Of a DNA stretch of 64,000 nt, positions 55,966 to 64,000 are shown one piece after another. A program made the translations under genes and the position numbers. Source of the DNA: JANQOH01 sp965200095 (GTDB lineage: Bacteria > Pseudomonadota > Alphaproteobacteria > UBA7887). The notes under the pieces are model-generated. The model searched no databases and was not told the DNA's origin. It saw nothing but the letters and a program-made list of their open reading frames with translations. The stretch covers positions 1,674,001-1,738,000 of the forward strand of contig OZ241350.1 in NCBI GenBank assembly GCA_965200095.1. The letters are read 5' to 3'. Position 1 is the first letter of the stretch; each line of letters opens with the position of its first letter.

Positions 55966-57066
55966 ATGAAAACGGCGTACCGAATGACAGAACCTTCTCT
56001 CGACCGCCGCCTGAGCGTGGCGCCGATGATGGCTCGCACCGACCGCCACGACCGCTATTTTCTGCGGCGGTTGACCCGGCGGACGCTGCTCTACAGCGAG
56101 ATGATCTCCACCGGCGCCCTGCTGTTCGGCGATGCGGCGCGCCATTTGCGCTTCGACCCGTCCGAACGCCCGGTGGCGTTGCAGCTCGGAGGCAGCGACC
56201 GCGACGAACTTGCGCGGGCCGCCGCCCTCGCCGCCGAATGGGGATACGACGAAGTGAACCTCAATGTCGGTTGCCCCAGCGCGCGGACGCGCAACCGGCG
56301 CATCGGCGCCTGCCTGATGGCCGAGCCGGAAACGGTCGCCGACGGCGTGCGGGCGATGGCGGCGGCGTCCGCCCTGCCGGTCACCGTGAAGACGCGCATC
56401 GGCATCGACGACCGCGACGGTTACGACTTCCTGCGCCGGTTCGTCGAGACCGTCGCGGCGGCCGGGTGCCGCACCTTCATCGTCCACGCCCGCAAGGCGC
56501 TGCTCTCCGGCCTGACGCCGAAGCAGAACCGCGAGATCCCGCCGCTGGACCACGCGCGCGTCTACCGTCTCAAGCGCGACTATCCGGCGCTGGAGGTGGT
56601 CGTCAACGGCGGAATCACCGGTCTGGACGAGGCGCGCCGCCATCTCGAACATGTGGACGGCGTGATGATAGGCCGCGCGGCCTATGAGAACCCGTATATG
56701 CTGGCCGCCGCCGACCGCGAGATATTCGGCGACCGCGCGGCGGCGCCGAGTCGACACGAGGCGGTCGCCGCCATGCTGCCCTACGCGGAGCGCGAGGAGC
56801 GCCGCGGGGTTCCGGTGAAGAGCGTCGCGCGCCACATGCTCGGCCTGTTCCGCGGCCGCCCCGGCGCCCGCGCCTGGCGGCGCCATCTCAGCGCCCGCAC
56901 GGCGCGGCCCGACGCCGGCGCCGAGGCGCTGCGCGACGCGGCGGCATTGGTTCCGGACGACGCCTCGCCATGCTTGAGCCGTTGCAACGCGAGCTCCGGA
57001 GTGATACGTCCCGCAAGCGCCGCTATAGTCGCGGCTTCGGATTCGACTGTGGGAACCACCGGGTGA
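55966..57066 (+). CDS. dusA: tRNA-dihydrouridine synthase A
   Basis: 366 residues from the ATG at 55966. FMN barrel of the Dus family: RLSVAPMMARTDRHDRYFLR, GGSDRDELARAA, the catalytic Cys in NLNVGCPSARTRNRRIGACL, FIVHARKALLSGLTPKQNRE and NGGI. It reduces uridine 20 in tRNA. The last 35 or so residues are not conserved. The stop overlaps the next start (GTGA). Confidence 0.94.
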   Translation: MKTAYRMTEPSLDRRLSVAPMMARTDRHDRYFLRRLTRRTLLYSEMISTGALLFGDAARHLRFDPSERPVALQLGGSDRDELARAAALAAEWGYDEVNLNVGCPSARTRNRRIGACLMAEPETVADGVRAMAAASALPVTVKTRIGIDDRDGYDFLRRFVETVAAAGCRTFIVHARKALLSGLTPKQNREIPPLDHARVYRLKRDYPALEVVVNGGITGLDEARRHLEHVDGVMIGRAAYENPYMLAAADREIFGDRAAAPSRHEAVAAMLPYAEREERRGVPVKSVARHMLGLFRGRPGARAWRRHLSARTARPDAGAEALRDAAALVPDDASPCLSRCNASSGVIRPASAAIVAASDSTVGTTG

Positions 57067-57380
57067 ACGGCATGGCGGGACCTGAGACCGGTATGTTCGA
57101 GATTCCTCCCATGAGCGCGCTTCGGCGCCCGCTCACCGAGGCGGAGGCGCGCAAGTGGCGGGGAGGCGACGACGCGGAGTCCCGCAAGGCGGTGGCTGCC
57201 TTGAGCGAGATTCTCGAGAACGACGCCGAACTGACGGCGGAGCTGGCCCGGGCGCTGGTTTATCGACGCATATACGAAGCTATGTTGGCCCAGCTGGCCG
57301 GCGCGCAAAACGGCGCCTTGAATCGGCTGACGGCCAATATCCGGGAGATGGAAAAATCGTTCTCGAAGGTGCTGCGTTGA
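57063..57380 (+). CDS. small hypothetical protein coupled to dusA
   Basis: 105 residues from a GTG at 57063 overlapping the dusA stop; ATGs at 57072 and 57093 are alternatives. Mostly helical: RPLTEAEARKWRGG, ESRKAVAALSEILEN and RRIYEAMLAQLAGAQN, with a basic end. No family recognised. The stop overlaps the next gene (TTGA). Confidence 0.65.
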   Translation: MNGMAGPETGMFEIPPMSALRRPLTEAEARKWRGGDDAESRKAVAALSEILENDAELTAELARALVYRRIYEAMLAQLAGAQNGALNRLTANIREMEKSFSKVLR

Positions 57381-57808
57381 GCGACGAACCGAACCGGGAG
57401 AAAGCGGCAGGGGAAGCGGAGGTTCACGGTCCCGAGGACCGTGAACGGGAGGCCGCGTCGCCGCCCGCGGTAATTCGGCAGATTGAGAGGATTTTTGCGG
57501 GAAGAATCGTACAACCGGCATCCGTCCATCATCCTCTTTTCGACAAATTCGAGCCTGAGCACGTTACCCAATTTCTTGGCAATTCTCATGCGATCGATAT
57601 GGACAAGCAACGCCATCGGCGGGAAGGGTCTTGGTTTCGACTTGGTTATGCGTTGATTTTTGTTGCGGTTTTTATCTTCCTGACCGTTTATCTGTTGCCG
57701 GACTACAGTGACATATACTTTGAAATCCTGAAGGGGGTCGCGGCGTTCGCCGCCGGTTTCGCCGGCGGGTACGGTTTCAAGGCTTATCGGGACCGACGTC
57801 AATCCTGA
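57377..57808 (+). CDS. C-terminally anchored membrane protein, unknown
   Basis: 143 residues from a TTG at 57377 that overlaps the upstream stop. A charged, disordered start (PNREKAAGEAEVHGPEDRER) leads to the conserved HHPLFDKFEPEHVTQFLGNS and DMDKQRHRREGSWF, then two membrane helices (YALIFVAVFIFLTVYLL, ILKGVAAFAAGFAGGYG). It resembles DUF2335-like or related small membrane proteins but is not assigned. The DNA is less GC-rich than its neighbours, which hints at acquisition. Confidence 0.65.
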   Translation: MSDEPNREKAAGEAEVHGPEDREREAASPPAVIRQIERIFAGRIVQPASVHHPLFDKFEPEHVTQFLGNSHAIDMDKQRHRREGSWFRLGYALIFVAVFIFLTVYLLPDYSDIYFEILKGVAAFAAGFAGGYGFKAYRDRRQS

Positions 57809-57867
57809 CCGGACGCGCGCCGTTCCGGGCGGAGACACTCGCGGGCCCGCGCCGGTTCGGGTGACGT

Positions 57868-59076
57868 ATGCACGTCCATCTTGACGCACTCGGCGGCGTG
57901 GCCGGCGACATGTTCGCCGCGGCGGCGGTGGACGCCCGTCCGGCGCTCGAGGCGCCGGTGCGCGCCGCGCTCGAGGCGCTGGACCTGCCGGCTGGCGTCT
58001 CGTGCGCGTTCCGCGCGCATAACGATGGCGTGCTCGCCGGGCGCCGATTCGTCGTCGAGGGACCGGCGCCGGAACATTCCACCGCAGCCTCGCTGCTCGC
58101 CGAAAGACTCGGCGCCGCCGCGCTCGAGCCGGCGGTGCGCGAGCGCGCGCTCGCCATGCTCGACGCCGTCGCCGGGGCCGAGGCCGCCGTTCACGATGTC
58201 CCCGCGGCGGAGGTCCGATTTCACGAACTCGGCGGTTGGGACACGCTGGTGGATTTCACCGCCGCCGCGGCCGCGGTCGAGGCGCTCGGCCCCGCGACCT
58301 GGTCGTGCGGCGTCTTGCCGCGCGGCCGCGGCGCCGTGGAAACGGCGCATGGGACGCTCCCCCTGCCGGCGCCCGCGACGCTGCGCCTGCTCGAAGGCTT
58401 CGTCCTCGTCGACGACGGCCTGGAGGGCGAGCGCATCACGCCGACGGGCGCCGCGATCCTCCGCTGTCTGGCGCCCTCGCAGGAACCCGACGCGACGCCG
58501 CGGCGGCTGCTGGCGGCCGGACACGGTTTCGGCTCGCGCCGGCTGAAGGGACGCAGCAACGCGCTGCGGGTTTCGCTCTATGACGACGGGCGCCCCGCGG
58601 CGCGCGCCGACCGCGTGGCGCAACTGAGTTTCGATGTGGACGATCAGACGCCCGAAGACCTGGCGCTGGCGCTCGACCGGCTGCGCGCGGCGCCGGGCGC
58701 CCTCGACGTGATGCAGCATATGCTGGTCGGCAAGAACGGCCGGCTGGCGTCGCGGGTCGAAGTGCTCGCGCGGCCGGAAGCGGCGGAAGCTCTGGCCGAC
58801 CGGTGTTTCGCCGAAACCGCCACGCTCGGCCTGCGGCGCCGGACCGTCGACCGGCTGGTGCTCGACAGGGAAATCGTGAGCGTCGATGGCCCGAACGGGG
58901 CGGTTCGGGTTAAGGTGGCGTGGCGCCCCGACGGTCGGCGCACGGCGAAGGCGGAGATCGCCGACCTTCGCGGGGCGGGCGACCGCAGCGCGCGGGAAGG
59001 GCGGCGCGCGGCGGCGGAGCGCCGGGCGCTCGCGAAAGGGACCGATGACGGGAATGTTGACGGACGACCCGACTGA
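57868..59076 (+). CDS. larC: nickel-pincer cofactor nickel-insertion protein LarC
   Basis: 402 residues in one frame from the ATG at 57868 (some species split LarC by a frameshift). It has the start MHVHLDALGGVAGDMF, HELGGWDTLVDFTAAA, RGRGAVETAHGTLPLPAPAT, ITPTGAAIL and a C-terminal DVMQHMLVGKNGRLASR. LarC puts nickel into the pincer nucleotide used by lactate racemase and related LarA enzymes. It overlaps larE by 32 bp. Confidence 0.93.
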   Translation: MHVHLDALGGVAGDMFAAAAVDARPALEAPVRAALEALDLPAGVSCAFRAHNDGVLAGRRFVVEGPAPEHSTAASLLAERLGAAALEPAVRERALAMLDAVAGAEAAVHDVPAAEVRFHELGGWDTLVDFTAAAAAVEALGPATWSCGVLPRGRGAVETAHGTLPLPAPATLRLLEGFVLVDDGLEGERITPTGAAILRCLAPSQEPDATPRRLLAAGHGFGSRRLKGRSNALRVSLYDDGRPAARADRVAQLSFDVDDQTPEDLALALDRLRAAPGALDVMQHMLVGKNGRLASRVEVLARPEAAEALADRCFAETATLGLRRRTVDRLVLDREIVSVDGPNGAVRVKVAWRPDGRRTAKAEIADLRGAGDRSAREGRRAAAERRALAKGTDDGNVDGRPD

Positions 59077-59887
59077 ACGCGTCGCGCGCGTGCTGGAGGC
59101 GATCGGGCCGGTCACGGTCGCCGTCAGCGGCGGCGTCGACAGCATGACGCTCGCGGCGTTCGCGCACGCCCGCAACCCCGCCGGCGCGCGGATGGCCCAT
59201 GCCGTGTCGCCGGCGGTGCCGGCGGCGGCGACGGCGCGGGTGCGTCGCCGCGCGCGCGCCGACGGCTGGGCGCTCTCCGTCGTCGGGGCCGGCGAGTTCG
59301 ACGACCCGGACTATCTCGCCAACCCCTCCGACCGTTGCTACTTCTGCAAGACGAATCTCTACCGGGCAGTCCGCGCCGTCGTCGGCGGGAGCGGGAAGAC
59401 GACGGTGGTCTCGGGCACCAATGTCGACGATCTGGGCGACTACCGGCCCGGCCTCGAGGCGGCGAGAGAATGGCGGGTCCGGCACCCCTGGGTGGAAGCG
59501 GGCGTGGACAAGGCCGGCGTGCGGCGCCTGGCGCGGCGGCTCGGTCTCGCCGATGTGGCCGACCTGCCCTCTTCGCCGTGCCTTTCCAGCCGGGTGGAAA
59601 CCGGGATCGCCATCGAGGGGGACGTGCTGGGCGCCGTCGACGCCGCCGAACGCTATGTCCGTCGCCGGCTCGGCGCGCGCACCGTGCGGTGCCGCGTGCG
59701 CGCCGACGGGGTGGCGGTCGAGCTCGACGCGGACGCGCTCGATGCGCTGGCGCCCGGCGAGCGCGCGAGTCTCGCGCCCGCGGTGGCGGCGATGTTCGCC
59801 CGCGCGCGGCGCGGCGGCGAGGCGCCGCGGGTGCGCTTCGAAGCCTATCGGCGCGGCAGCGCATTCCTGCATCCGCACGGGCGATGA
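59045..59887 (+). CDS. larE: ATP-dependent sacrificial sulfur transferase LarE
   Basis: 280 residues from the ATG at 59045 within the end of larC. PP-loop motif TVAVSGGVDSMTLAA, DRCYFCKTNLYRAVR, SGTNVDDLGDYRPG and SSPCLSSRVETG; the last holds the position of the sulfur-donating cysteine known in LarE. It is the sulfur-adding step of pincer cofactor synthesis. larB starts in its stop codon (ATGA). Confidence 0.93.
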   Translation: MTGMLTDDPTERVARVLEAIGPVTVAVSGGVDSMTLAAFAHARNPAGARMAHAVSPAVPAAATARVRRRARADGWALSVVGAGEFDDPDYLANPSDRCYFCKTNLYRAVRAVVGGSGKTTVVSGTNVDDLGDYRPGLEAAREWRVRHPWVEAGVDKAGVRRLARRLGLADVADLPSSPCLSSRVETGIAIEGDVLGAVDAAERYVRRRLGARTVRCRVRADGVAVELDADALDALAPGERASLAPAVAAMFARARRGGEAPRVRFEAYRRGSAFLHPHGR

Positions 59888-60555
59888 GCGACCGCGCGCC
59901 GGAGGTGCGTCTCGACTTCGCGCGCGCCTCGCGCACCGGTCTCGACGAGGCGGTGCTCTGCGCGGGGAAGTCCACGGCGCAGCTCGAAACCATCCTGTCG
60001 CGGGTGCGCGACGCCGGGCGGCGTATCCTGATGACCCGGCTCGATGACGCCGCTTTCGCCGCGCTCGCGGCGGAGTGGCGGGCGGAGATCGATCGTGACC
60101 CGGTCTCGCGCACGGGGTTTTTCGGCGCCCCGGCGCGCCCCGCCGGTCCGGCGGCGGTGGCGGTGGTGAGCGCCGGCGCGTCGGACGCGCCCGTGGCGCG
60201 CGAGGCCGAGCGCACGCTCGCCTTCGCCGGCGCAGCGTGCGAGACGGTGTTCGATGTCGGCGTCGCCGGTCTGTGGCGCCTGCTCGACCGCGTGGAGCGA
60301 CTGCGCGCGATGCGGGTGCTCATCGTCGTGGCGGGGATGGACGCGGCCTTGCCGAGCGTCGTCGCCGGCCTTGCGCCCGCCGCCATCGTGGCGGTTCCGA
60401 CGAGCACGGGCTACGGCGTCGCCGCCGGCGGCGAGACGGCGCTGCGCGCCATTCTCGCGAGTTGCAGCCCCGGCGTGGTCGCCGTCAATATCGACAACGG
60501 TTACGGGGCCGCCTGCGCCGCCTTGCGTATCCTCTCGGCGTCGGACGCCGGATAG
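59884..60555 (+). CDS. larB: nickel-pincer cofactor synthesis protein LarB
   Basis: 223 residues from the ATG at 59884. AIR-carboxylase-like: DFARASRTGLDEAVLCAGKS, ILMTRLDD, VVSAGASDAPVAREAERTLA, VVAGMDAALPSVVAGLAPA and AVPTSTGYGVAAGGETAL. LarB carboxylates and hydrolyses nicotinic acid adenine dinucleotide, the first step of the cofactor. LarA, the enzyme that uses it, is not in the window. Confidence 0.93.
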   Translation: MSDRAPEVRLDFARASRTGLDEAVLCAGKSTAQLETILSRVRDAGRRILMTRLDDAAFAALAAEWRAEIDRDPVSRTGFFGAPARPAGPAAVAVVSAGASDAPVAREAERTLAFAGAACETVFDVGVAGLWRLLDRVERLRAMRVLIVVAGMDAALPSVVAGLAPAAIVAVPTSTGYGVAAGGETALRAILASCSPGVVAVNIDNGYGAACAALRILSASDAG

Positions 60556-60569
60556 AGCCCTCCCGACGC

Positions 60570-60900
60570 CCGCAAGAGAGCGTGTGAAGAAATCGGGCGG
60601 CTCCCATCGTGACGGCCGGATCGCCGAAGCATCGGCATTGCAAAAGACAATACCCACCGAGTAATACTTCGTCATTCCCGCGAAAGCGGGAATCCGGAGG
60701 CGGCCGCCCGCAATATCGGTCCGGTTTTTCTTACGGAAACGCCGCAACGGATTCCCGCTTTCGCGGGAATGACGAAGTGTTATCGAAGGGTTATTGTCGT
60801 CCACCGCGCCAGTTCTTCGGCGCTCCGACCATCGTAACGAGAACCGCCCGACTTCTTCACGCGCTCTCTCGCGGGAACGGCGAAGTATTATGAGAAATCA
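60570..60900. repeat. mosaic palindromic repeat block E
   Basis: Starts with the arm AGAGCGTGTGAAGAAATCGG just after larB. Two core palindromes (60674 and 60751), spacers of the CAAAAGACAATACCCACCGA type and the reverse arm CTTCTTCACGCGCTCTCTCG near 60852 follow. It may double as the larCEB terminator. The right edge continues into the 3' end of the next gene. Confidence 0.85.
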
Positions 60901-60907
60901 TTGTCTT

Positions 60908-61273
60908 TTACAGCGCCGATCTTTCGCCGCACAGGCCGTCATGATGAGAACCTCCGCGCAAGCGCACTTCGCGACGAGGCCGGCCGAGCGGCGGGCGCGA
61001 CTCCTGCACGATGCCGAACAGGCGCGCGGCCATCGCCGGAACGATCGCGAGCATAAAGCCGAGCGCCCACTTGACGGCCCACAATTCCGCCTTGACGGCG
61101 CCGATGTCGCCCTTGAGCTCGGCCCTGAGCTCGGCGACATCGCCCTTCGTGGCGACGCCATCGCTCACCGCCTTGCGCATGGTTGCGGCAATAACCCTAG
61201 CTTGCGGCTCGGGCAGACCGGCGCGGGTCAGAGCGTCGACTGCCTCCATGGCGTCGAACAACGCAGTGGACAC
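60908..61273 (-). CDS. DUF1640-like small coiled-coil membrane protein, repeat-derived end
   Basis: 121 residues from the ATG at 61273. Same plan as the gene at 2575-2865: helical start (AMEAVDALTRAGLPEPQARV), TKGDVAELRAELKGDIGAVK coiled coil and a membrane helix (WALGFMLAIVPAMAARLFG). After that helix about 30 residues (RPPLGRPRREVRLRGG and on) are encoded by DNA resembling the border modules of the repeats. The original end was probably overwritten. Function unknown. Confidence 0.65.
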   Translation of the reverse strand: MSTALFDAMEAVDALTRAGLPEPQARVIAATMRKAVSDGVATKGDVAELRAELKGDIGAVKAELWAVKWALGFMLAIVPAMAARLFGIVQESRPPLGRPRREVRLRGGSHHDGLCGERSAL

Positions 61274-61460
61274 GCCGCTTCGTCTACGCCCCGTATCGGC
61301 GCCTGTCGAGCCGCCCGCGCTCCCGTCGGCGCGCGCGAGGCCCGAATTCCCGGAAATCGGTTATCGTTCGGCTGTTCGCCCGGCGCTCCCGGCCGGCGTC
61401 GCGAGGCGTCGTTCGGACGGGTTATGCTGAGCTCTTCGCAGGTCTCGGAGGACGACAGCA

Positions 61461-62210
61461 TTGTTCGATTTCCCGGCATGTTCGTTCGCAGCGGTCTTCG
61501 CTGCGGTATCGACGGCGGTTCCGTTCGCCGTTTCGTCGGCTCCGGCGGCGGAGGGGGACGGCTGGACCGCGCGGGCCGCGCTCCAGCGCAGCCTGTCTTC
61601 CGTCGATTACCGCAAGACCGTCGGCGTCGGCCCGCCGCCGGCGGCGACCGTCGCCGGCGACCGCGCGCGAAGCCCCGTAGATGCGCTGGAAGCTTCGGTC
61701 GGTTACCGCTTTTTCGCGACTCCCGGCCTTTATGTCGCCGCCGAACTCGGGGGCGGCCTGTATTCCCGGGACTCGGCGGGTTTCCTGCGCGGCACCGGAT
61801 ATGGCGAACGCGATGTCTGGCCCGGCGCGTGGACGCTCGGGAAACGACACGCCCTGAGCCTCGCCGCGAAGCTCGGTTACGCCCCCGGTCCGCCGGGGGA
61901 CAGCGTGTCGCCCTACCTCTTCGCCGAAACCGGGCGCCTGCGCGTCGACATGGACGCGAAACACGTCAACCCGGCGCGAGGGATTGCCGGACGCAGGCGC
62001 GCCTCGGACACGGTAACGCCGTGGCGGCTCGGAGCGGGCGTCGAGTTCGGCGACGCCGACGGGCGCTTCGATTTGCGCCTCGGCTACACGGCCTGGGAGG
62101 CCGCGTTCGGCGTCGGCGGCGGCGCGCTCGCCGACCCCAGGCTCGACTACAGGTTCGAGGCGCGCGAATGGGGCCTGTCGGTCGGCTGGATCGTCGCCAT
62201 CGGCGACTGA
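61461..62210 (+). CDS. outer-membrane beta-barrel protein
   Basis: 249 residues from a TTG at 61461 with a good GGAGG site nine bases before. A signal peptide (FAAVSTAVPFAVSSAPAAEG) precedes alternating beta strands with aromatic girdles: VDALEASVGYRFFATPGLYV, AAELGGGLYSRD, ALSLAAKLGYAPG, PYLFAETGRLRVDM, WRLGAGVEFGD and a final EWGLSVGWIVAIGD. It is a small OmpA/opacity-like barrel. No enzyme motif. Confidence 0.75.
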   Translation: MFDFPACSFAAVFAAVSTAVPFAVSSAPAAEGDGWTARAALQRSLSSVDYRKTVGVGPPPAATVAGDRARSPVDALEASVGYRFFATPGLYVAAELGGGLYSRDSAGFLRGTGYGERDVWPGAWTLGKRHALSLAAKLGYAPGPPGDSVSPYLFAETGRLRVDMDAKHVNPARGIAGRRRASDTVTPWRLGAGVEFGDADGRFDLRLGYTAWEAAFGVGGGALADPRLDYRFEAREWGLSVGWIVAIGD

Positions 62211-62227
62211 CGGAGAGCGTCCCGGCG

Positions 62228-63061
62228 CTACGGCGCCGGCCCGGCCGCTTCCGCAACGCGCGCGACCGCCGGGTAAGCGAAACCGCCGAAGCGGATCGCC
62301 GGTCCCGCCGCCGTTTCGACGACCAGCCCGCGGATATCGTCGATGGGCGCGGGCTCGCGCCCGCCGAACGCCGCCTCCGCCAGCGCGGCGGGCTCGAGGG
62401 CCAGCAGATCGTCGAGATTCTCGCGGAGCGATTGCGCGCGCGCCCGGTCGACCTCGACCGCCAGCGCCGTGACCTCGAAAGCGTGCGCGCAACGCCACTC
62501 GAAGCCGCTCTGCGCCGCCATCGCCATGACCTCGCGATGCACGGGGACCAGGGCGTCCAGCGTTTCGCGCGGGTTCCAGTGCCCGGCCGTCCGCGCCACC
62601 TTCGCCGTGAACGCCTTCGTGCGCAGCGCCGTGAAATCCCGGGGAGGAGCGCAGTCGCCGCCGTCGGACTCCGGCAGCGCGGGCGCCAGAAAGGCCAGCG
62701 CCCGCGCATCGGCCGGAGCGGAGCCGGGCGCCCAGTCCGCCGCGCGCGACGCGGCGACTGCATGAACCGGCAAGGCCCCCGCGACGCCCACGACAGTGAT
62801 CGTGGCCGTGCCGGTTTCGCCGCAGCGTTCCGCCAGCCGCGGCAGGGTTGCGTCCAGTATGTCCGCGACGCGCGGCGCAAGCGCCTTCGCGACCCGCGCG
62901 CTCCCGTCCGGCGCCGTGACGAGCACGTAGTCGCTGCCGTCGCAATCCGCATGGGCGACGGCGCGCAACTCGCCGTCGTCGTAGACGATCTCCCCGGCGA
63001 ACGCGCCGGACGCCGCCATGACGGCGCCCGCACCGAGCGCCCGAAACGCCGAAGCCCGCAC
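62228..63061 (-). CDS. exported protein of unknown function
   Basis: 277 residues from a GTG at 63061 behind a strong GGAGGAGG site; a longer frame to 63334 lacks one. A signal peptide (RALGAGAVMAASGAFAGE) leads a mature part with ILDATLPRLAERCGETGTAT, VVGVAGALPVHAVAAS and PPRDFTALRTKAFTAKVART. Cysteines at CDGSD, RCGET, DCAPP and RCAHA could pair. I do not recognise the family. Confidence 0.7.
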   Translation of the reverse strand: MRASAFRALGAGAVMAASGAFAGEIVYDDGELRAVAHADCDGSDYVLVTAPDGSARVAKALAPRVADILDATLPRLAERCGETGTATITVVGVAGALPVHAVAASRAADWAPGSAPADARALAFLAPALPESDGGDCAPPRDFTALRTKAFTAKVARTAGHWNPRETLDALVPVHREVMAMAAQSGFEWRCAHAFEVTALAVEVDRARAQSLRENLDDLLALEPAALAEAAFGGREPAPIDDIRGLVVETAAGPAIRFGGFAYPAVARVAEAAGPAP

Positions 63062-63203
63062 CGCGTCGTCCTCCTCCTGTCCGGGAAAGCGCCGATGCTG
63101 CCCTGCCGTCGCGCGGCGCGCAACCCGGCGATTCCCGACCCGGACCGCGACGGGGTTTCGACGAGCGCCGGCCGACCCGTCGCCGGGCAGCCGTCGAACG
63201 GTT

Positions 63204-63692
63204 TCAGTCCCGCGCGAATTCGGAACCGGGAATGCCGACCTGGACGATGCGCTTTCCGTCCACGCCGGCGACTCCCACATATTTGAACGGGCGGGCGTCG
63301 AGCTCGCGCGGCGTGACCGACTGGACGACGACATCGCTGTCGCCGGTCAGCAGCGCCGCGAAAGGCGCCGCCTGGGTTCCCGCATCGGGATCCGTCGGGA
63401 AGGCGAACGGCGCGTCGGGGATGTTCGTGAAGACGATTTCGCCGTTTTCGTCGCTGATCCAGAATTCGGCGATGACCGTCCGGCCGGCGATGTCGGAGAG
63501 AACGGCGTTCACCTCGTCGGCGCTCATGCCGGCCTTCGCGGCCGCGGCGACGTAGTGGGCGGTCAGCATGGCCTGCGCGACCATATGCCGCGACGCGGCT
63601 TCCTCGCGGGCCGCGGCCCCGGCCTCGTGGTCGCCCGCGGCGCCCGACGACAGGCACAGGGCGAGGGCGCCCGCGGCGATGAACTTTTTCAT
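63204..63692 (-). CDS. small exported Cache-like sensory domain protein
   Basis: 162 residues from the ATG at 63692 with GGAGG upstream. A signal peptide (MKKFIAAGALALCLSSGAA) precedes one compact domain: HMVAQAMLTAHYVAAAAKAG, TVIAEFWISDENGEIVFTN, DAGTQAAPFAALL and ARPFKYVGVAGVDGKRIVQV. This order (helix, then FWISDxxG strands) resembles single Cache/PAS-like periplasmic sensor domains without a signalling tail. A soluble ligand-binding role is plausible. Confidence 0.75.
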   Translation of the reverse strand: MKKFIAAGALALCLSSGAAGDHEAGAAAREEAASRHMVAQAMLTAHYVAAAAKAGMSADEVNAVLSDIAGRTVIAEFWISDENGEIVFTNIPDAPFAFPTDPDAGTQAAPFAALLTGDSDVVVQSVTPRELDARPFKYVGVAGVDGKRIVQVGIPGSEFARD

Positions 63693-63991
63693 GGGTTCCT
63701 CCGGTTACCGGTTTTCCGACGGGTGTTCCGCCGCCCTTGCGGCGGCCGCCGCACACGGCAGATTGACGCGACCGCGGGGGGCCGGCAACGCCCTCGATCC
63801 GGCGCCGGATCGCCCGTTGACACGGCGCGACGGGCGCGCATATGGTGCGCCCGAAATGCGTTCCGCGGCAGCGGCCGGCGGGCGTCGCGGGGTATCCGCG
63901 CGCCGGGCGGCCGCCCGAGGGGCGGCGTCGCGAGGTTTGCGACGGCCGCGCGGCTGCGGAGCGCGAATGTCTCAAGGGAGGTCACCCGACT

Positions 63992-64000
63992 ATGAACAGG
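63992..64000 (+). CDS. possible start of a gene continuing beyond the window
   Basis: ATGAACAGG at the right edge is preceded by GGGAGG ten bases upstream, a good ribosome site. Only three codons are visible, so nothing can be said about the product. The 300 bp before it hold no other recognised gene. Confidence 0.35.

Noticed and set aside
63018..63995. A 325-codon plus-strand frame at the right edge
   Set aside because: It runs antisense to the Cache-like gene, which has a signal peptide and ribosome site; the frame has no motif.

Overview
The window is a 64-kb piece of a GC-rich (roughly 65-70%) proteobacterial chromosome. It is most likely an alphaproteobacterium of the Rhodospirillales-like grade: it carries the aerobic cobaltochelatase pair cobS-cobT behind a J-domain gene, the PHB regulator phaR, a type II homoserine kinase (thrB) next to rnhA, a thrC-M16 protease cluster, and a TIGR02281-type aspartic protease. 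Neighbouring genes are very often coupled by 4-base GTGA or ATGA overlaps. I recognised no rRNA, tRNA, transposase, integrase or CRISPR array.

Layout. 1-1356: the end of an AAA/ABC-type ATPase coupled to a small ExK-motif protein, a defence-like pair. 1357-11400: two large blocks of mosaic palindromic repeats flank a small DUF1640-like gene and a 1824-residue autotransporter adhesin whose start codon sits just behind a run of 23 C (coding strand). 11509-18123: gmhA, apt, a secreted protein of more than forty MORN units in four long tandem super-repeats, a PPOX-type oxidoreductase and a TAXI-type binding protein. 18428-19265: more mosaic repeats. 19435-26512: J-domain protein, cobS, cobT, a phytase-like esterase, phaR, a lipoprotein, a CDGSH Fe-S protein, and a proline-rich peptide overlapping a SLATT-like membrane protein. 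26803-35526: thrB-rnhA, a 3.8-kb adhesin insert between rnhA and a peroxiredoxin gene, dsbD-like, yqgE.

35548-39275: acetyltransferase, tusA-like, M16 peptidase and thrC. 39327-43350: an island bounded by repeat elements that holds three coupled genes, one a clear BrxD-like (DUF2791-type) P-loop ATPase and one apparently a degenerate relative of it. This is the best candidate for an undescribed system. 43430-55213: DedA/VTT protein, rsmE, arsC, aspartic protease, acyl-CoA synthetase, NHLP-like peptide, trmJ-cysS-membrane protein-aldo/keto reductase, and a branched-chain amino-acid-type ABC transporter (permeases and ATPases, no binding protein). 55261-64000: MT-A70 methyltransferase, dusA with two unknown genes, the nickel-pincer cofactor operon larC-larE-larB, a last repeat block, a second DUF1640-like gene, and three exported proteins.

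The core metabolic genes look ordinary. The accessory material (adhesins, repeats, defence-like cassettes) is interleaved between conserved blocks. Two long homopolymer tracts, very regular internal repeats and the mosaic palindromes suggest a genome that varies its surface proteins by slippage and recombination; that last point is inference.
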